Shown: one piece after another, positions 1 to 8,809 of the stretch | How positions within the stretch are numbered: position 1 is the stretch's first letter | Layout of the letters: every line of letters starts with the position of its first letter | Assembly (NCBI GenBank): GCA_043755435.1 | Contig: JAYUSZ010000073.1 | Span: 13,301 to 77,300, forward strand | Direction: 5' to 3' | DNA from: JANXSF01 sp043755435 | GTDB taxonomy: Bacteria > Acidobacteriota > Terriglobia > Bryobacterales > Bryobacteraceae | DNA: 64,000 bases | Made by a program: the position numbers and the translations under genes | The notes under the pieces: generated by a model | Told to the model about the DNA's origin: nothing | Seen by the model: only the letters and a program-made list of their open reading frames with translations | Database searches by the model: none

Positions 1-1154
1 AGCACAGGCTGGGTCCACAGCGGATAATTCCCAATCTTGATCTCAAATCTGGAAAGCTCTTTGTAGGCGGCAGGATTTGCCTCAGCCAATCCCAGAACTC
101 CTTTTTCGCTTTGCATGAAAAGCAACCCGTCGGCAAAAAGCACCATGCCTTTGCCCACAGCCCTGTCTTTCCACGCAACTTCCCCGGTAGACCATTTCAT
201 CGCGATCCAGGCCGCGTTCCCCGATGCACCATACAAGTAGTCGCCAACATGCACCGACGTGTTGTAGTGGTTCTGCATGTCGCTATTGAAGTACACTTCC
301 TGCATTTTGTCGTCCTTTGAACCGGGCAGCTTGATTAGAGCGCATCCGGTCCCGTAGGCTGAAGATACAAATACATGACCATTCGAATAAATCGGAGTCG
401 CAATATTCGCAGTGCGGTTCGATACTTTGTTGTAACGCCAAAGCAACTCACCATTGGACATTTCCAGGCCCATTGCTCCTTCACCGGATAGTACGGCCAA
501 CTTGCGAGACCCGGCATAATCATAAGCAATCGCTGAACTGTACCCGGCTCTATCGCTCTGTGATTTCCAGATCACTTCGCCATTCCGTTTGTTCAAGGCA
601 ACAACGCTGGCACCCTTGCCGCCTGGCATCACAATTAGTTTCTCTCCGTCAATTAAAGGAGATTCACTAATCCCCCAATGGATATTGCTGCCTCCGAACT
701 TTTCCAGAATGTTGTAACCCCAAACTTTCTTTCCCGTTTCCAGGTTCAAACAAACCAATGTCCCGTCAGCGGAAAGGTTGTATACCTTGTCACCATCAAT
801 GGTTGGAGTACCGCGTGGACCATGTCCCCTCGATTCACGAAACGAGCCACCCGCCTCAGACTGCCAAAGTTTCTTGCCATCTTTTACATCAAACGCCAGC
901 ACGCGTTCTTGATCGCCAAATTGCCCCACGGTGTAAAGCTTTCCCTTTACCACGGCAAATGATGCGTAGCCTTCCCCTAAGCCGCCGACTTTCCAAAGTT
1001 GTTTCGGACCGCCTTCTGGCCATTTTCGCAACAGGCCCTTTTCAGCCGATTTTCCATCCCGATTGATACCTCGCCACTGCGGCCAGTCGTCAGCCAGCGA
1101 GAAGATAGGGAGTATCAGAATCAGGCTTAGTAAGCGCATAGTAGTTGATGACAT
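1..1154 (-). CDS. PQQ-like beta-propeller repeat protein (3' end beyond window)
   Basis: Open reading frame read on the minus strand from ATG at 1154 to the left edge without a stop, so the C-terminus is missing. A signal peptide (LLSLILILPIFSLA) is followed by WPQWRG and by repeated blades of the type 'GKKLWQSE', 'TGKKVWGY', 'NGEVIWKS', 'NGELLWRY' and 'TGEVAWKD', the signature of PQQ-binding-like (BamB/quinoprotein) propellers. No cytochrome or catalytic motif is visible in this part. A second in-frame ATG lies at 1139; 1154 is preferred because it sits 2 bases after the upstream gene's stop, as expected in an operon. Probable periplasmic or exported protein; whether it binds PQQ or is only structurally similar cannot be told from the sequence. 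Confidence 0.85.
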   Translation of the reverse strand, partial: MSSTTMRLLSLILILPIFSLADDWPQWRGINRDGKSAEKGLLRKWPEGGPKQLWKVGGLGEGYASFAVVKGKLYTVGQFGDQERVLAFDVKDGKKLWQSEAGGSFRESRGHGPRGTPTIDGDKVYNLSADGTLVCLNLETGKKVWGYNILEKFGGSNIHWGISESPLIDGEKLIVMPGGKGASVVALNKRNGEVIWKSQSDRAGYSSAIAYDYAGSRKLAVLSGEGAMGLEMSNGELLWRYNKVSNRTANIATPIYSNGHVFVSSAYGTGCALIKLPGSKDDKMQEVYFNSDMQNHYNTSVHVGDYLYGASGNAAWIAMKWSTGEVAWKDRAVGKGMVLFADGLLFMQSEKGVLGLAEANPAAYKELSRFEIKIGNYPLWTQPV

Positions 1155-1156
1155 TT

Positions 1157-1669
1157 CTATTTTTTAGCAATGCTCTTCAGCATCGTTTGGAAAGCTGTTT
1201 CGTTTGCCGCAATCGTTTTCGCGGGTGCAGTGAATTTGAAGAAAACCGGTCCGTCGGTACCTTCCACAATGGCCCCAAGCATTCTATAACCGGGCTTGGG
1301 CGTTTTTTCGGGTGACATCGGACTGGGTGAAAACAAATAGGTCCCCGCAATTTCAATTGTGGTCACACTAAGTCCATTCACTTTTTGCGTTGCCCGTTTT
1401 GCCGGAGTCGTTACTTTTTCGAATTGGCCAATCCAGCGCTGAACGTTTGCTTCCACACTGCCACCCTGACCTTGACCAAAATAGAAGACCGCCATCTCGC
1501 CGGCCTCGCTGTCCCCCGCAACTGGTGGAACTGAATAGGTTCCAGCACGCATTGGCCGGTCAGGCAGTGCTTTCCATGACGCAGGAACTTTCCATTGAAC
1601 CCCACCCGCATCGGTTGCCCCGATCAGGGTAAAGCTAAGAATCAGACAACTCAGAATCACTTTGTGCAT
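1157..1669 (-). CDS. Small exported protein of unknown function
   Basis: 170 residues with an N-terminal signal peptide (HKVILSCLILSFTLIGATDAGG). The mature part contains VQWKVPASW, a phrase common in secreted acidobacterial and planctomycete proteins of unknown role, and a C-terminal 'FKFTAPAKTIAANETAFQ' segment that reads like the end of a PsbP/DcrB-type lipid- or ligand-binding fold; that comparison is only an impression. It is the middle gene of a minus-strand operon: 13 bases after the RidA-like gene and 2 bases before the propeller gene. I do not assign a function. Confidence 0.8.
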   Translation of the reverse strand: MHKVILSCLILSFTLIGATDAGGVQWKVPASWKALPDRPMRAGTYSVPPVAGDSEAGEMAVFYFGQGQGGSVEANVQRWIGQFEKVTTPAKRATQKVNGLSVTTIEIAGTYLFSPSPMSPEKTPKPGYRMLGAIVEGTDGPVFFKFTAPAKTIAANETAFQTMLKSIAKK

Positions 1670-1682
1670 TCTCTATTTTCCA

Positions 1683-2825
1683 TCATTTCACTGCGACAAT
1701 CGAAATTTCGTCAAGCATCGGCCATTGTCCGGCAGCATTCGCTTTCCTCTCCACCGCAGGCATTGGTTGGACGGTTGTCCGGGTTGGTGGGGTTGCACCA
1801 AAGTACTTGGCATACACTCCGTTCATCCTCGCAAATTCTTCCAACTGATCCAGGTAGACATTCGAAGCTACCACGTGTGAAAAATCGATACTTGCCTCTT
1901 CCAGGCCGTCCAATAAATTCCGGAAAGTCTGCCTCACTTGATTCTCAATCGTCTCCGCCCAAATGCCTCCATTCGGACCGGGCATACTCGGGGTCTTACC
2001 AGAACAGTACAACGTTTCTCCGGCCCAAACACAAGGTGAATTATTTGCCGTCGGTTGTACGTTTCTCGGCCGCACTACCTTTCTATTTCGAAGGTCTGTG
2101 ACAGCAACCCCAGTCAATTCCACTTTGGCACCCTTGGGTAAATGCGCAACTGTCACGGTTGTCCTTGCCGGTGCATTTCCTTTCTCGAAAGACTTCGTGT
2201 ACACGGCGTTCATCTCCGGGTGCGTAATCGATGCATCCAGGTACACATTGACGAAAGCCAAATGCTCAAGCCCTAATCCAGCACTCTTCAAACTCTTCGC
2301 GAATTGCGTCATCGCCTCAGCCACACTACTTCCATAGACGCCGCTAACGAAGAAACGTTCGCCACTTGTTACACCACCTGCCACAACGCGCTTCTTGGTA
2401 AAGTCGCGCACTGCTACTGCACTGATCTCCACCGGTGTCTCTGTCGGCATGCGATGCACACCCAACACTGCCCGTGCCGGGGCATCAGCTGGAAAGTACT
2501 CGAGCCAAACTTTTTCAAAGGCGTCCACATTCTGCGAATCCGACAAGTACACTTGCGAATAAACCACGTGCCTCATTGTCAATCCGCCGGCCTCCACAAT
2601 TGCTTTCACGTTTTCTAAACACTGTCGCGTCTGAGCCGTGATATCAGTAGGCAACTTTCCGTCTGGTGTTCTAGCCCCCTGACCGGACACGTAAACATAC
2701 GCTCCAGCGTCCACACCGGGCGAGTAGGGTCCAACTGGTTTTGGTCCGTTTGGGGGTGCAATTTGCTTTAGTTCGGCCGCGAAAGCCAGCGGCAAAAGTG
2801 TTAGGTATAAGAAGATTTGGCGCAT
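1683..2825 (-). CDS. Exported protein with three tandem RidA (YjgF/YER057c/UK114) domains
   Basis: Translated from ATG 2825 (380 residues); an ATG 45 bases upstream would place extra sequence before an obvious signal peptide (MRQIFLYLTLLPLAFAAE), so it was not used. Three successive RidA-type domains occupy roughly residues 20-125, 130-240 and 250-380. Each ends in a form of the family's Arg-containing motif: PARAVLGVHRMP, PARTTVTVAHLP and PTRTTVQPMP. RidA proteins are normally cytosolic homotrimers of about 130 residues that hydrolyse reactive enamine/imine intermediates from PLP enzymes. A single exported chain with three units could fold as a pseudo-trimer. Substrate and active state are unknown. 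First gene of the operon with the two downstream exported proteins; it diverges from the SulP gene. Confidence 0.88.
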   Translation of the reverse strand: MRQIFLYLTLLPLAFAAELKQIAPPNGPKPVGPYSPGVDAGAYVYVSGQGARTPDGKLPTDITAQTRQCLENVKAIVEAGGLTMRHVVYSQVYLSDSQNVDAFEKVWLEYFPADAPARAVLGVHRMPTETPVEISAVAVRDFTKKRVVAGGVTSGERFFVSGVYGSSVAEAMTQFAKSLKSAGLGLEHLAFVNVYLDASITHPEMNAVYTKSFEKGNAPARTTVTVAHLPKGAKVELTGVAVTDLRNRKVVRPRNVQPTANNSPCVWAGETLYCSGKTPSMPGPNGGIWAETIENQVRQTFRNLLDGLEEASIDFSHVVASNVYLDQLEEFARMNGVYAKYFGATPPTRTTVQPMPAVERKANAAGQWPMLDEISIVAVK

Positions 2826-2842
2826 TTCGGTTCTTGTGGGAT

Positions 2843-4534
2843 ATGATAACGCAAGAAGTGATGATTTCATCCGAATGGCTGCCGCGTTCGGTAGAGTGCT
2901 TACAAAACTACGACCGGCAGACCTTGATCTCTGACATCGTGGCTGGAATTACGGTTGGTCTTGTGGCCTTACCGTTGGCCATGGCGTTTGCCATCTCCTC
3001 CGGACTTCCACCGCAATCAGGCCTCTATTGCGCCGTTGTCACAGGTTTCATCATTTCCGCGCTCGGCGGCTCAAAAACACAAATCGGCGGTCCCACCGGA
3101 GCATTCGTGGTTGTCATCTCCGGCATTGTAGCTAAACACGGGGTTGACGGGCTGTTCATCTGCACACTGATGGCTGGAGTTATGCTTATCCTGCTGGGAC
3201 TCACCGGCATGGGCACAGCGGTCCGCTTCATCCCGCGCCCCGTAGTCATCGGATTCACCAACGGCATCGGCCTACTCATTGCCAGCACTCAAATCAAGGA
3301 TTTCTTCGGCATTCAGTTGGATAAAGTTCCTGGCGAGTTTCTATTCCGCATGGAAGCGTTAGCTGAACACTTCTTAACCTTTTCGCCCGTTACTACAGCG
3401 TTGGGGACAACTGCTTTAGCAATTGTTATGTTAACCCCAAAAATCATCAAACGCGTCCCTGGACAAATCGCGGCAATGATTATTGGCACAGCGATCAGCG
3501 TCGCCTTGGGCCTGCAGGTGGAAACAATCGCATCAAAATTCGGAGGCATCCCCAGCGGACTTCCCACCTTGCATATCCCCACATTCAAACCCTCGCTATT
3601 GCTGCCTTTGCTTTCTCCTGCGCTAACGGTGGCCATGCTTGGAGCGATTGAATCGCTTCTTTCGGCAGTGGTTAGCGATAGGCTTTCCGGTGATCAACAC
3701 AAGCCTAATGTGGAACTCATCGCCCAGGGTATTGCCAATGTTGTTTCTCCCATGTTCGGCGGATTGCCCGCCACTGGTGCCATAGCCCGCACTGCCACCA
3801 ACATTCGCTCCGGTGGAAAAACGCCCGTTGCGGGAATGGTGCATGCTCTAACAATTCTTGCCATCCTGCTGTTCGCCGCTCCTTTGGTTAAATTTGTCCC
3901 GCTTGCCGTTCTGGCTGCCATTCTGTTCGTTGTTTCTTGGAACATGGGTGAGTGGCGGGAAATTCCAGAAATTCTAAAGCTCTCCTGGGCCGATAAGAGT
4001 GTCTGGCTCATCACGTTTGTTCTTACGGTGGTTGCCGATCTCACCGTGGCAGTCGAGGTTGGAATGATCCTCGCCGCTCTGCTTTTCATCCGCCGTATTT
4101 CCACTACAACAACCGTTTCCGAAGTAACACCAGAGTACATTCAAAGCAATCGAGCTCATATCCTGCAAGACAAGATCATCCCGGATTACGTCACAGTTTT
4201 CCGCGTGCACGGCCCATTCCTGTTTGGCGCAACCAGTAAATTGGAGGCAGTCCTGCAACGGCTCCATGCACTTCCGGAAATCGTGATTCTGCGTCTGCGC
4301 AATATGACTGCAATTGACGGCACGGGCCTGGAAGCCTTCGAAGATCTTGCTGACAAACTTCAACAATCAGGGCGCAGTCTAATACTTTGTGGCGCACGCG
4401 AACAACCCGCATCGCTAATCCAGCGAGTCGATTTCGCACACAAAATTGGATCTGCCAATATTTGCCAGTCCATCGACGAGGCGCTGATCCGTGCCGCCCA
4501 AATTCATCACGAACGCGCGAAACTAGTTAGGTGA
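2843..4534 (+). CDS. SulP family anion transporter with C-terminal STAS domain
   Basis: Inner-membrane SLC26/SulP carrier of about 563 residues. The N-terminal part shows the family region LISDIVAGITVGLVALPLAM followed by many hydrophobic helices and the GGPTGAFVVVISGI and IPRPVVIGFTNGIGLLI segments. The last 110 residues form a STAS domain (DYVTVFRVHGPFLFGA ... ILRLRNMTAIDGTGLEAFEDL). Substrates in the family include sulfate, bicarbonate and other anions; none can be chosen here. The frame is open upstream to 2741, but that would overlap the divergent RidA start at 2825; ATG 2843 or 2861 is more likely and neither has a strong ribosome site. The stop overlaps the GTG start of the next gene. 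Confidence 0.9.
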   Translation: MITQEVMISSEWLPRSVECLQNYDRQTLISDIVAGITVGLVALPLAMAFAISSGLPPQSGLYCAVVTGFIISALGGSKTQIGGPTGAFVVVISGIVAKHGVDGLFICTLMAGVMLILLGLTGMGTAVRFIPRPVVIGFTNGIGLLIASTQIKDFFGIQLDKVPGEFLFRMEALAEHFLTFSPVTTALGTTALAIVMLTPKIIKRVPGQIAAMIIGTAISVALGLQVETIASKFGGIPSGLPTLHIPTFKPSLLLPLLSPALTVAMLGAIESLLSAVVSDRLSGDQHKPNVELIAQGIANVVSPMFGGLPATGAIARTATNIRSGGKTPVAGMVHALTILAILLFAAPLVKFVPLAVLAAILFVVSWNMGEWREIPEILKLSWADKSVWLITFVLTVVADLTVAVEVGMILAALLFIRRISTTTTVSEVTPEYIQSNRAHILQDKIIPDYVTVFRVHGPFLFGATSKLEAVLQRLHALPEIVILRLRNMTAIDGTGLEAFEDLADKLQQSGRSLILCGAREQPASLIQRVDFAHKIGSANICQSIDEALIRAAQIHHERAKLVR

Positions 4535-5136
4535 TCGAAACTATCATTTTTGATATGGGCAAGGTGCTTATCCCCTTTGACTTTGCCCGCGGCTATCGCG
4601 CGCTGGCGCCATTCAGTAAATTCACGGCTGAACAGATTCCCCAGGAACTTTCGAAGACGGACTTGGTGAATCGCCTGGAAAGTGGGCAAATTGAACCTAT
4701 CCCTTTTTTCGACGAGTTTCGCAGTACCCTGAACGCAGACCTGAGCTACGAAGAATTTTGCCGCATCTGGACCTGCATATTTCTTCCAGAAACCTTGATC
4801 CCAGAAGCGTTTGTCCAAACGCTGAAAGAGCGCTACCGCGTAATGGTTCTTTCCAACACTAATGCCATCCATTTTGAAATGGTGACGGTGGCTTATCCAA
4901 TCCTCAAACATTTTCATCACTTCGTGCTTTCCCATGAAGTGGGCGCTATGAAGCCCGAACCGAAGATTTACAACGCAGCCATCGCCAACGCCCAGTGTCC
5001 GGCTGACCGCTGCTTTTTCACAGACGACATTCCCGCCTATGTCGAAGGTGCACGCAAAGCGGGCCTTAACGCGGAACAATTTCTGGGATTTGAAAAACTG
5101 CAGGACGATTTGAAACGCTACGGTGTAACTTGGTAG
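4531..5136 (+). CDS. HAD-superfamily phosphatase (YihX-like)
   Basis: 201 residues starting at GTG 4531, which overlaps the SulP stop in a GTGA arrangement, so translation is probably coupled. Haloacid-dehalogenase motifs are in order: motif I FDMGKVLIPFD (nucleophile Asp), motif II VLSNTN, motif III Lys in GAMKPEPKIY, and motif IV FTDD. The motif I form with Gly two residues after the Asp resembles alpha-D-glucose-1-phosphatase YihX and relatives. The natural substrate is unknown. Cytosolic. Confidence 0.88.
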   Translation: MIETIIFDMGKVLIPFDFARGYRALAPFSKFTAEQIPQELSKTDLVNRLESGQIEPIPFFDEFRSTLNADLSYEEFCRIWTCIFLPETLIPEAFVQTLKERYRVMVLSNTNAIHFEMVTVAYPILKHFHHFVLSHEVGAMKPEPKIYNAAIANAQCPADRCFFTDDIPAYVEGARKAGLNAEQFLGFEKLQDDLKRYGVTW

Positions 5137-5158
5137 CCCTATTCAGGAAAAGTAGCCC

Positions 5159-5905
5159 CTACTCGCGATTAATCAGACTGGCCACAAAGCCCGCACCAAA
5201 TCCGTTGTCAATGTTCACCACTGTCACATTAGAGGAACAGCTATTCAGCATGCCCAACAAGGCAGCCAACCCGTGGAAACTTGCTCCATAGCCAATGCTA
5301 GTGGGCACTGCGATTACCGGCACCGACACCAAGCCACCCACAGCGCTCGGCAACGCACCCTCCATCCCAGCGCAAACAACGCATACTTTAGCTTCCATCA
5401 ACTTCTCGCGATTCTGCATCAGCCGATGAATCCCCGCAACTCCAACATCGTGGATGGCGATCACTTCATTCCCCATTGCCTCCGCTGTAACTCGCGCTTC
5501 TTCCGCAACTGGAATATCGCTGGTGCCTGCGCATACAACGGCAATTTTCCCGCGACCCCGTTTCGTTCGATCACGCCAAACCCGGATCGCCCCACTTGCC
5601 GGAAAATGTTCCGCATCAGGAATCGCAGCCAGCACTGCCGCCGCAGCAGCTGCGTTTGCTCTGGTAATTAAAAGATTCCCCGATCGTTCCAGCAGCGATT
5701 GGCCAATCGCCACAATCTGCTCCGGCGCTTTCCCCAAACCGAAAATCACTTCAGGCATGCCTTGCCGCAGTGCCCTGTGATGATCCACCTTGGCAAATCC
5801 CAAATCCTCGAAAGGCATGTGCCGCAAGCGCTCCAACGCAGCAGCCACATCCATGCCGCCATCTTTCACTTGCTCTAAAAGACTTCTTAAATTTTGCTCG
5901 TCCAT
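5159..5905 (-). CDS. larB: Nickel-pincer cofactor biosynthesis protein LarB
   Basis: 248 residues with the LarB layout: a short N-terminal region (LLEQVKDGGMDVAAALERL ... VDHHRALRQGMPEVIFG) and a C-terminal AIR-carboxylase-like domain with VCAGTSDIPVAEEA, HDVGVAGIHRL, AGMEGALPSAVGGLV and SIGYGASFHGLAALLGMLNS. LarB carboxylates and hydrolyses nicotinic acid adenine dinucleotide, the first step toward the Ni-pincer nucleotide of lactate racemase. PurE is the main alternative, but the N-terminal extension and the NIDNGFGAG ending fit LarB. larC and larE are not in this window. A LarA-superfamily protein is encoded about 20 kb away (25862-27145). Confidence 0.92.
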   Translation of the reverse strand: MDEQNLRSLLEQVKDGGMDVAAALERLRHMPFEDLGFAKVDHHRALRQGMPEVIFGLGKAPEQIVAIGQSLLERSGNLLITRANAAAAAAVLAAIPDAEHFPASGAIRVWRDRTKRGRGKIAVVCAGTSDIPVAEEARVTAEAMGNEVIAIHDVGVAGIHRLMQNREKLMEAKVCVVCAGMEGALPSAVGGLVSVPVIAVPTSIGYGASFHGLAALLGMLNSCSSNVTVVNIDNGFGAGFVASLINRE

Positions 5906-5917
5906 TTTATTAAGTCG

Positions 5918-6394
5918 CTACCATTCCAACCGGTCACCAAGTTTCAACCCATGCTTCGCCGCCACGCCACCGGCCAATTCCAGCACAAACTGGGCATTGG
6001 CGTTGCCACCATACTGTGGACACTCACTCGCCTTTCGCGAATCGTTGCAAGGCGGAGTATCAGGAACAATTTCCACCACTCTGTGCTCTTTGTTCATCCA
6101 AACTATGTCTAACGGGATACGCACCTGATACATGTAGTAGGGCACTTGGGCCACTTGAGCATGAATAAACAACATCCCCTTATCCGGGGCAAGCGAATCG
6201 CGAAACATCATTCCCCGCAGCATCTCCATTTTTCCGGTCATCGTTTCGCAAACGATAATTGCCCCATCGGGAAGTTTCACGTCCCTCTTATTCAGGTCTG
6301 CCATGGTAGTGGGTTTTTCAGTGCTGCACGCCGACGTCAATGCAACCAAACTGAAAACACCCCCAGCCAAACCACGAAGCCAAACATTTCTCAT
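5918..6394 (-). CDS. DUF192 domain lipoprotein
   Basis: 158 residues. The N-terminus (GVFSLVALTSAC) reads as a lipoprotein signal with Cys23. The rest matches the DUF192 pattern: EMLRGMMFRDSLAPDKGMLF, YMYQVRIPLDIVWMNKEHRVVEI and VLELAGGVAAKHGLKLGDRL. DUF192 proteins are small, periplasmic and of unknown biochemical role. It lies 12 bases upstream of larB on the same strand and diverges from mqnP, so a shared promoter region of about 20 bases lies at 6395-6415. Confidence 0.88.
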   Translation of the reverse strand: MRNVWLRGLAGGVFSLVALTSACSTEKPTTMADLNKRDVKLPDGAIIVCETMTGKMEMLRGMMFRDSLAPDKGMLFIHAQVAQVPYYMYQVRIPLDIVWMNKEHRVVEIVPDTPPCNDSRKASECPQYGGNANAQFVLELAGGVAAKHGLKLGDRLEW

Positions 6395-6415
6395 CGACTA
6401 CAATGGTAACTCACA

Positions 6416-7297
6416 ATGTTTTTTAGACGGCTGCTCTTAACGCTCGAAATGATCAAATTCGAGCATTCTGTATTCGCCCTCCCATTCGCCCTCACCGGCG
6501 CTCTACTAGCTTGGCGCGAACTCGGCTTTCCTGCCGACTTGCTGCTTCCAAAGCTGCTATGGATCATTGTCGCAATGGTGGCCGCACGTTCCGCTGGCAT
6601 GACCTTTAACAGAATTCTCGATGCCGACGTCGATGCCCTAAACCCTCGCACAAAATCACGCCACATTCCCGCGGGAATGCTTTCCACCAACTTTGCCTGG
6701 GCTTTCCTGATCCTTACTTCGCTGATTTTCTTCCTAGCCTCGCGCCAGCTTGGTCAACTTTGCTTGTACCTTGCTCCTGTTGCTCTCGGCATTTTGTTCC
6801 TTTACAGCTTCACCAAACGGTTCACTTCTTTTTCGCACTTGGTTCTGGGCTTCTGCCTAGGCATCGCCCCAGCCGCCGCCTGGATCGCTGTCACCGGCTC
6901 CCTCGACCCACGCATTCTTTGGCTCACCGCCGCCGTCACTCTTTGGACAGCCGGTTTCGACATTATTTATTCCTGCCAGGATTACGAATTCGATAGCGCC
7001 TCGCCCCTGTTCAGTCTTCCCAAACTCCTCGGCATTCCCGGCGCTCTCCTCGTCTCGCGCCTCCTCCACATTGGCATGGTAGTTTGCCTCATTATTCTTG
7101 TTTCCAGCCTTCACTTGCAATGGCTGGCTCTGACAGGAATTGCCGCCGTGGCCGCACTGCTTTTGTACGAACAAAGCCTGGTTAAGTCCGACGATCTTAG
7201 CCGCGTCGATGCAGCCTTTTTTACAATGAACGGCTATGTCAGCGTGCTATTCTTTATTTTTTGGGCTGCTGATATATTTGTTTTCCGTCAAGCCTGA
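6416..7297 (+). CDS. mqnP: UbiA-type prenyltransferase of the futalosine menaquinone pathway
   Basis: 293 residues with about eight or nine hydrophobic helices. The two Asp-rich prenyl-diphosphate/Mg sites are visible: NRILDADVDALNPRTKSR (residues about 65-82) and YSCQDYEFD. The opening FEHSVFALPFALTGALLAW is typical of MqnP/UbiA-like 4-hydroxybenzoate-type prenyltransferases. Assignment to MqnP rather than UbiA rests mainly on the next gene, mqnE, 10 bases downstream. It would attach the polyprenyl tail to 1,4-dihydroxy-6-naphthoate in the inner membrane. Confidence 0.85.
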   Translation: MFFRRLLLTLEMIKFEHSVFALPFALTGALLAWRELGFPADLLLPKLLWIIVAMVAARSAGMTFNRILDADVDALNPRTKSRHIPAGMLSTNFAWAFLILTSLIFFLASRQLGQLCLYLAPVALGILFLYSFTKRFTSFSHLVLGFCLGIAPAAAWIAVTGSLDPRILWLTAAVTLWTAGFDIIYSCQDYEFDSASPLFSLPKLLGIPGALLVSRLLHIGMVVCLIILVSSLHLQWLALTGIAAVAALLLYEQSLVKSDDLSRVDAAFFTMNGYVSVLFFIFWAADIFVFRQA

Positions 7298-7307
7298 GGC
7301 ACCACTG

Positions 7308-8429
7308 ATGAACCACCCCAATTTCGACGACCAAAGACTTGTTCCCATCCTTCAAAAAGTGAAGGCCCAGGAACGTCTTTCCTTCGAAGATGGAGTTACT
7401 CTCTACCGTACCGCCGACATTTTAGGAGTCGGCTATTTCGCCAATCTGGTTCGCGAACGGCTGCACGGCGACACCACTTTTTTCAACGTCAATCGCCACA
7501 TTAATCCAACCGATGTCTGCGTTGCCTCTTGCCGGCTCTGCGCCTTCGGAAAACAGAAGCGTAACGAAAATAGCTATACGATGTCCCTTGAAGAAGTCTG
7601 GCATCGCGCCGGCGAAGGTTATAAAGAGGCCGTTTCCGAGTTCCACATTGTCGGCGGCTTGCACCCCGAACTCACCCTCGATTGGTATTGCGAAATGCTT
7701 CGCGGCCTGAAGCAGCGCTACCCCGACGTGCACCTTAAGGCCTTCACCATGGTCGAAATTTCCTATTTCGCCCAGCGCACAAAACTATCCCATCGCGAAG
7801 TGCTGCTCCGCCTGAAAGAAGCAGGCATGGATTCCCAACCTGGCGGTGGCGCTGAAATTTTCAGTGAACGCGTTCGCCGCATTATCTGCGATCACAAAAT
7901 CGACGGTAACGAGTGGCTGGAAATCGCTCGTATCTCGCATGACCTGGGTTTGAAGACCAACTGCACCATGCTTTACGGTCACATTGAATCGGAAGTGGAT
8001 CGCGTCGATCATATGGTGCGTCTGCGGAATTTGCAAGATGAAACCGGTGGCTTTGTCACCTTCATTCCACTTGCGTTCCATCCCGACAACACTTCTCTTG
8101 AGCATATTGAGAAGACCACAGGCTTCGACGATATCCGTAACATTGCCGTTGCCCGCCTGATGCTAGACAACATCCCACACATCAAAGCCTATTGGGTAAT
8201 GATGACTCCCAAGATCGCGCAAATCGCCCAGCGCTTTGGTGCCGATGACATCGACGGCACCGTGATTGAAGAGAAGATTTATCACGACGCCGGTGCTACC
8301 ACCAGCCAGTCTCTCCGCCGCGGGGAACTGTTGCGCCTAATCACCGAAGCCGGTCGCGTGCCCTTTGAACGTGACACTCTCTACCGCCCAATCGAGCGCA
8401 CCGAAGCAGCTTTCACAATCCTGGTTTAG
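7308..8429 (+). CDS. mqnE: Aminofutalosine synthase (radical SAM)
   Basis: 373 residues from ATG 7308; the longer frame from 7236 runs back inside mqnP and was discarded. The radical-SAM cluster motif is CVASCRLC (Cys71, Cys75, Cys78), preceded by NVNRHINPTDV, the MqnE rather than MqnC context. Other family segments are HIVGGLHPELTLDWYCEML, GMDSQPGGGAEIF and TNCTMLYGHIE. MqnE joins 3-[(1-carboxyvinyl)oxy]benzoate with adenosine from SAM to give aminofutalosine. mqnA, mqnB, mqnC and mqnD are not in the window. Confidence 0.93.
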   Translation: MNHPNFDDQRLVPILQKVKAQERLSFEDGVTLYRTADILGVGYFANLVRERLHGDTTFFNVNRHINPTDVCVASCRLCAFGKQKRNENSYTMSLEEVWHRAGEGYKEAVSEFHIVGGLHPELTLDWYCEMLRGLKQRYPDVHLKAFTMVEISYFAQRTKLSHREVLLRLKEAGMDSQPGGGAEIFSERVRRIICDHKIDGNEWLEIARISHDLGLKTNCTMLYGHIESEVDRVDHMVRLRNLQDETGGFVTFIPLAFHPDNTSLEHIEKTTGFDDIRNIAVARLMLDNIPHIKAYWVMMTPKIAQIAQRFGADDIDGTVIEEKIYHDAGATTSQSLRRGELLRLITEAGRVPFERDTLYRPIERTEAAFTILV

Positions 8430-8499
8430 CCTCGTAGCCCCCTAGCACCTGAAAATCTCTTAATCTCAAGTGATATAGTGATTGGAACTGGAGTCATTG

Positions 8500-8795
8500 A
8501 TGCTTTTGTCTCGTTTCTGCACGACCGCGCTTGCCGCTTTCTTACTCACATTCGCTTGCAAACCGTCCGCCTGATGGATGCTTCCCTCAACAAGATGACC
8601 CGCATCAACGAGCGCCTAAACATGCAGTTGCGCTTTGAAGGATTCAACGTACTAAATTCCTTCTTCATCAACTCACGGCAATTTAACAACGATCCAACGA
8701 ATGCCAATTTCGGATCGCTGATCAAAGCCGAAACCAGCGCGCCGAATTCCAATTATCCTCGGCAAGTACAGATCGCCGTGAAGCTGATTTGGTAG
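8500..8795 (+). pseudogene. Remnant: lipoprotein signal stub joined to the C-terminus of a TonB-dependent receptor-like protein
   Basis: Two incompatible pieces abut. From ATG 8500 a 24-codon frame gives a lipoprotein-like signal (CTTALAAFLLTFACKPSA) ending in TGA at 8572-8574. Overlapping that stop as TGATG, another frame starts at 8574: DASLNKMTRINERLNMQLRF, then EGFNVLNSFFINSRQ, NANFGSLIKAETS and PRQVQIAVKLIW, ending at 8795. The second piece reads like the last 70 residues of the large acidobacterial carboxypeptidase-regulatory/TonB outer-membrane proteins, whose barrel ends in the same R(Q)xQ-hydrophobic-W/F pattern. The rest of the receptor is absent. Most likely a deletion fused the start of one gene to the end of another. 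Confidence 0.6.
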
Positions 8796-8809
8796 ATCGT
8801 CTAACCGCT

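Noticed and set aside
4507..5079. 190-codon minus-strand frame across the HAD gene
   Set aside because: The plus-strand frame has all four HAD motifs; the antisense frame has none.
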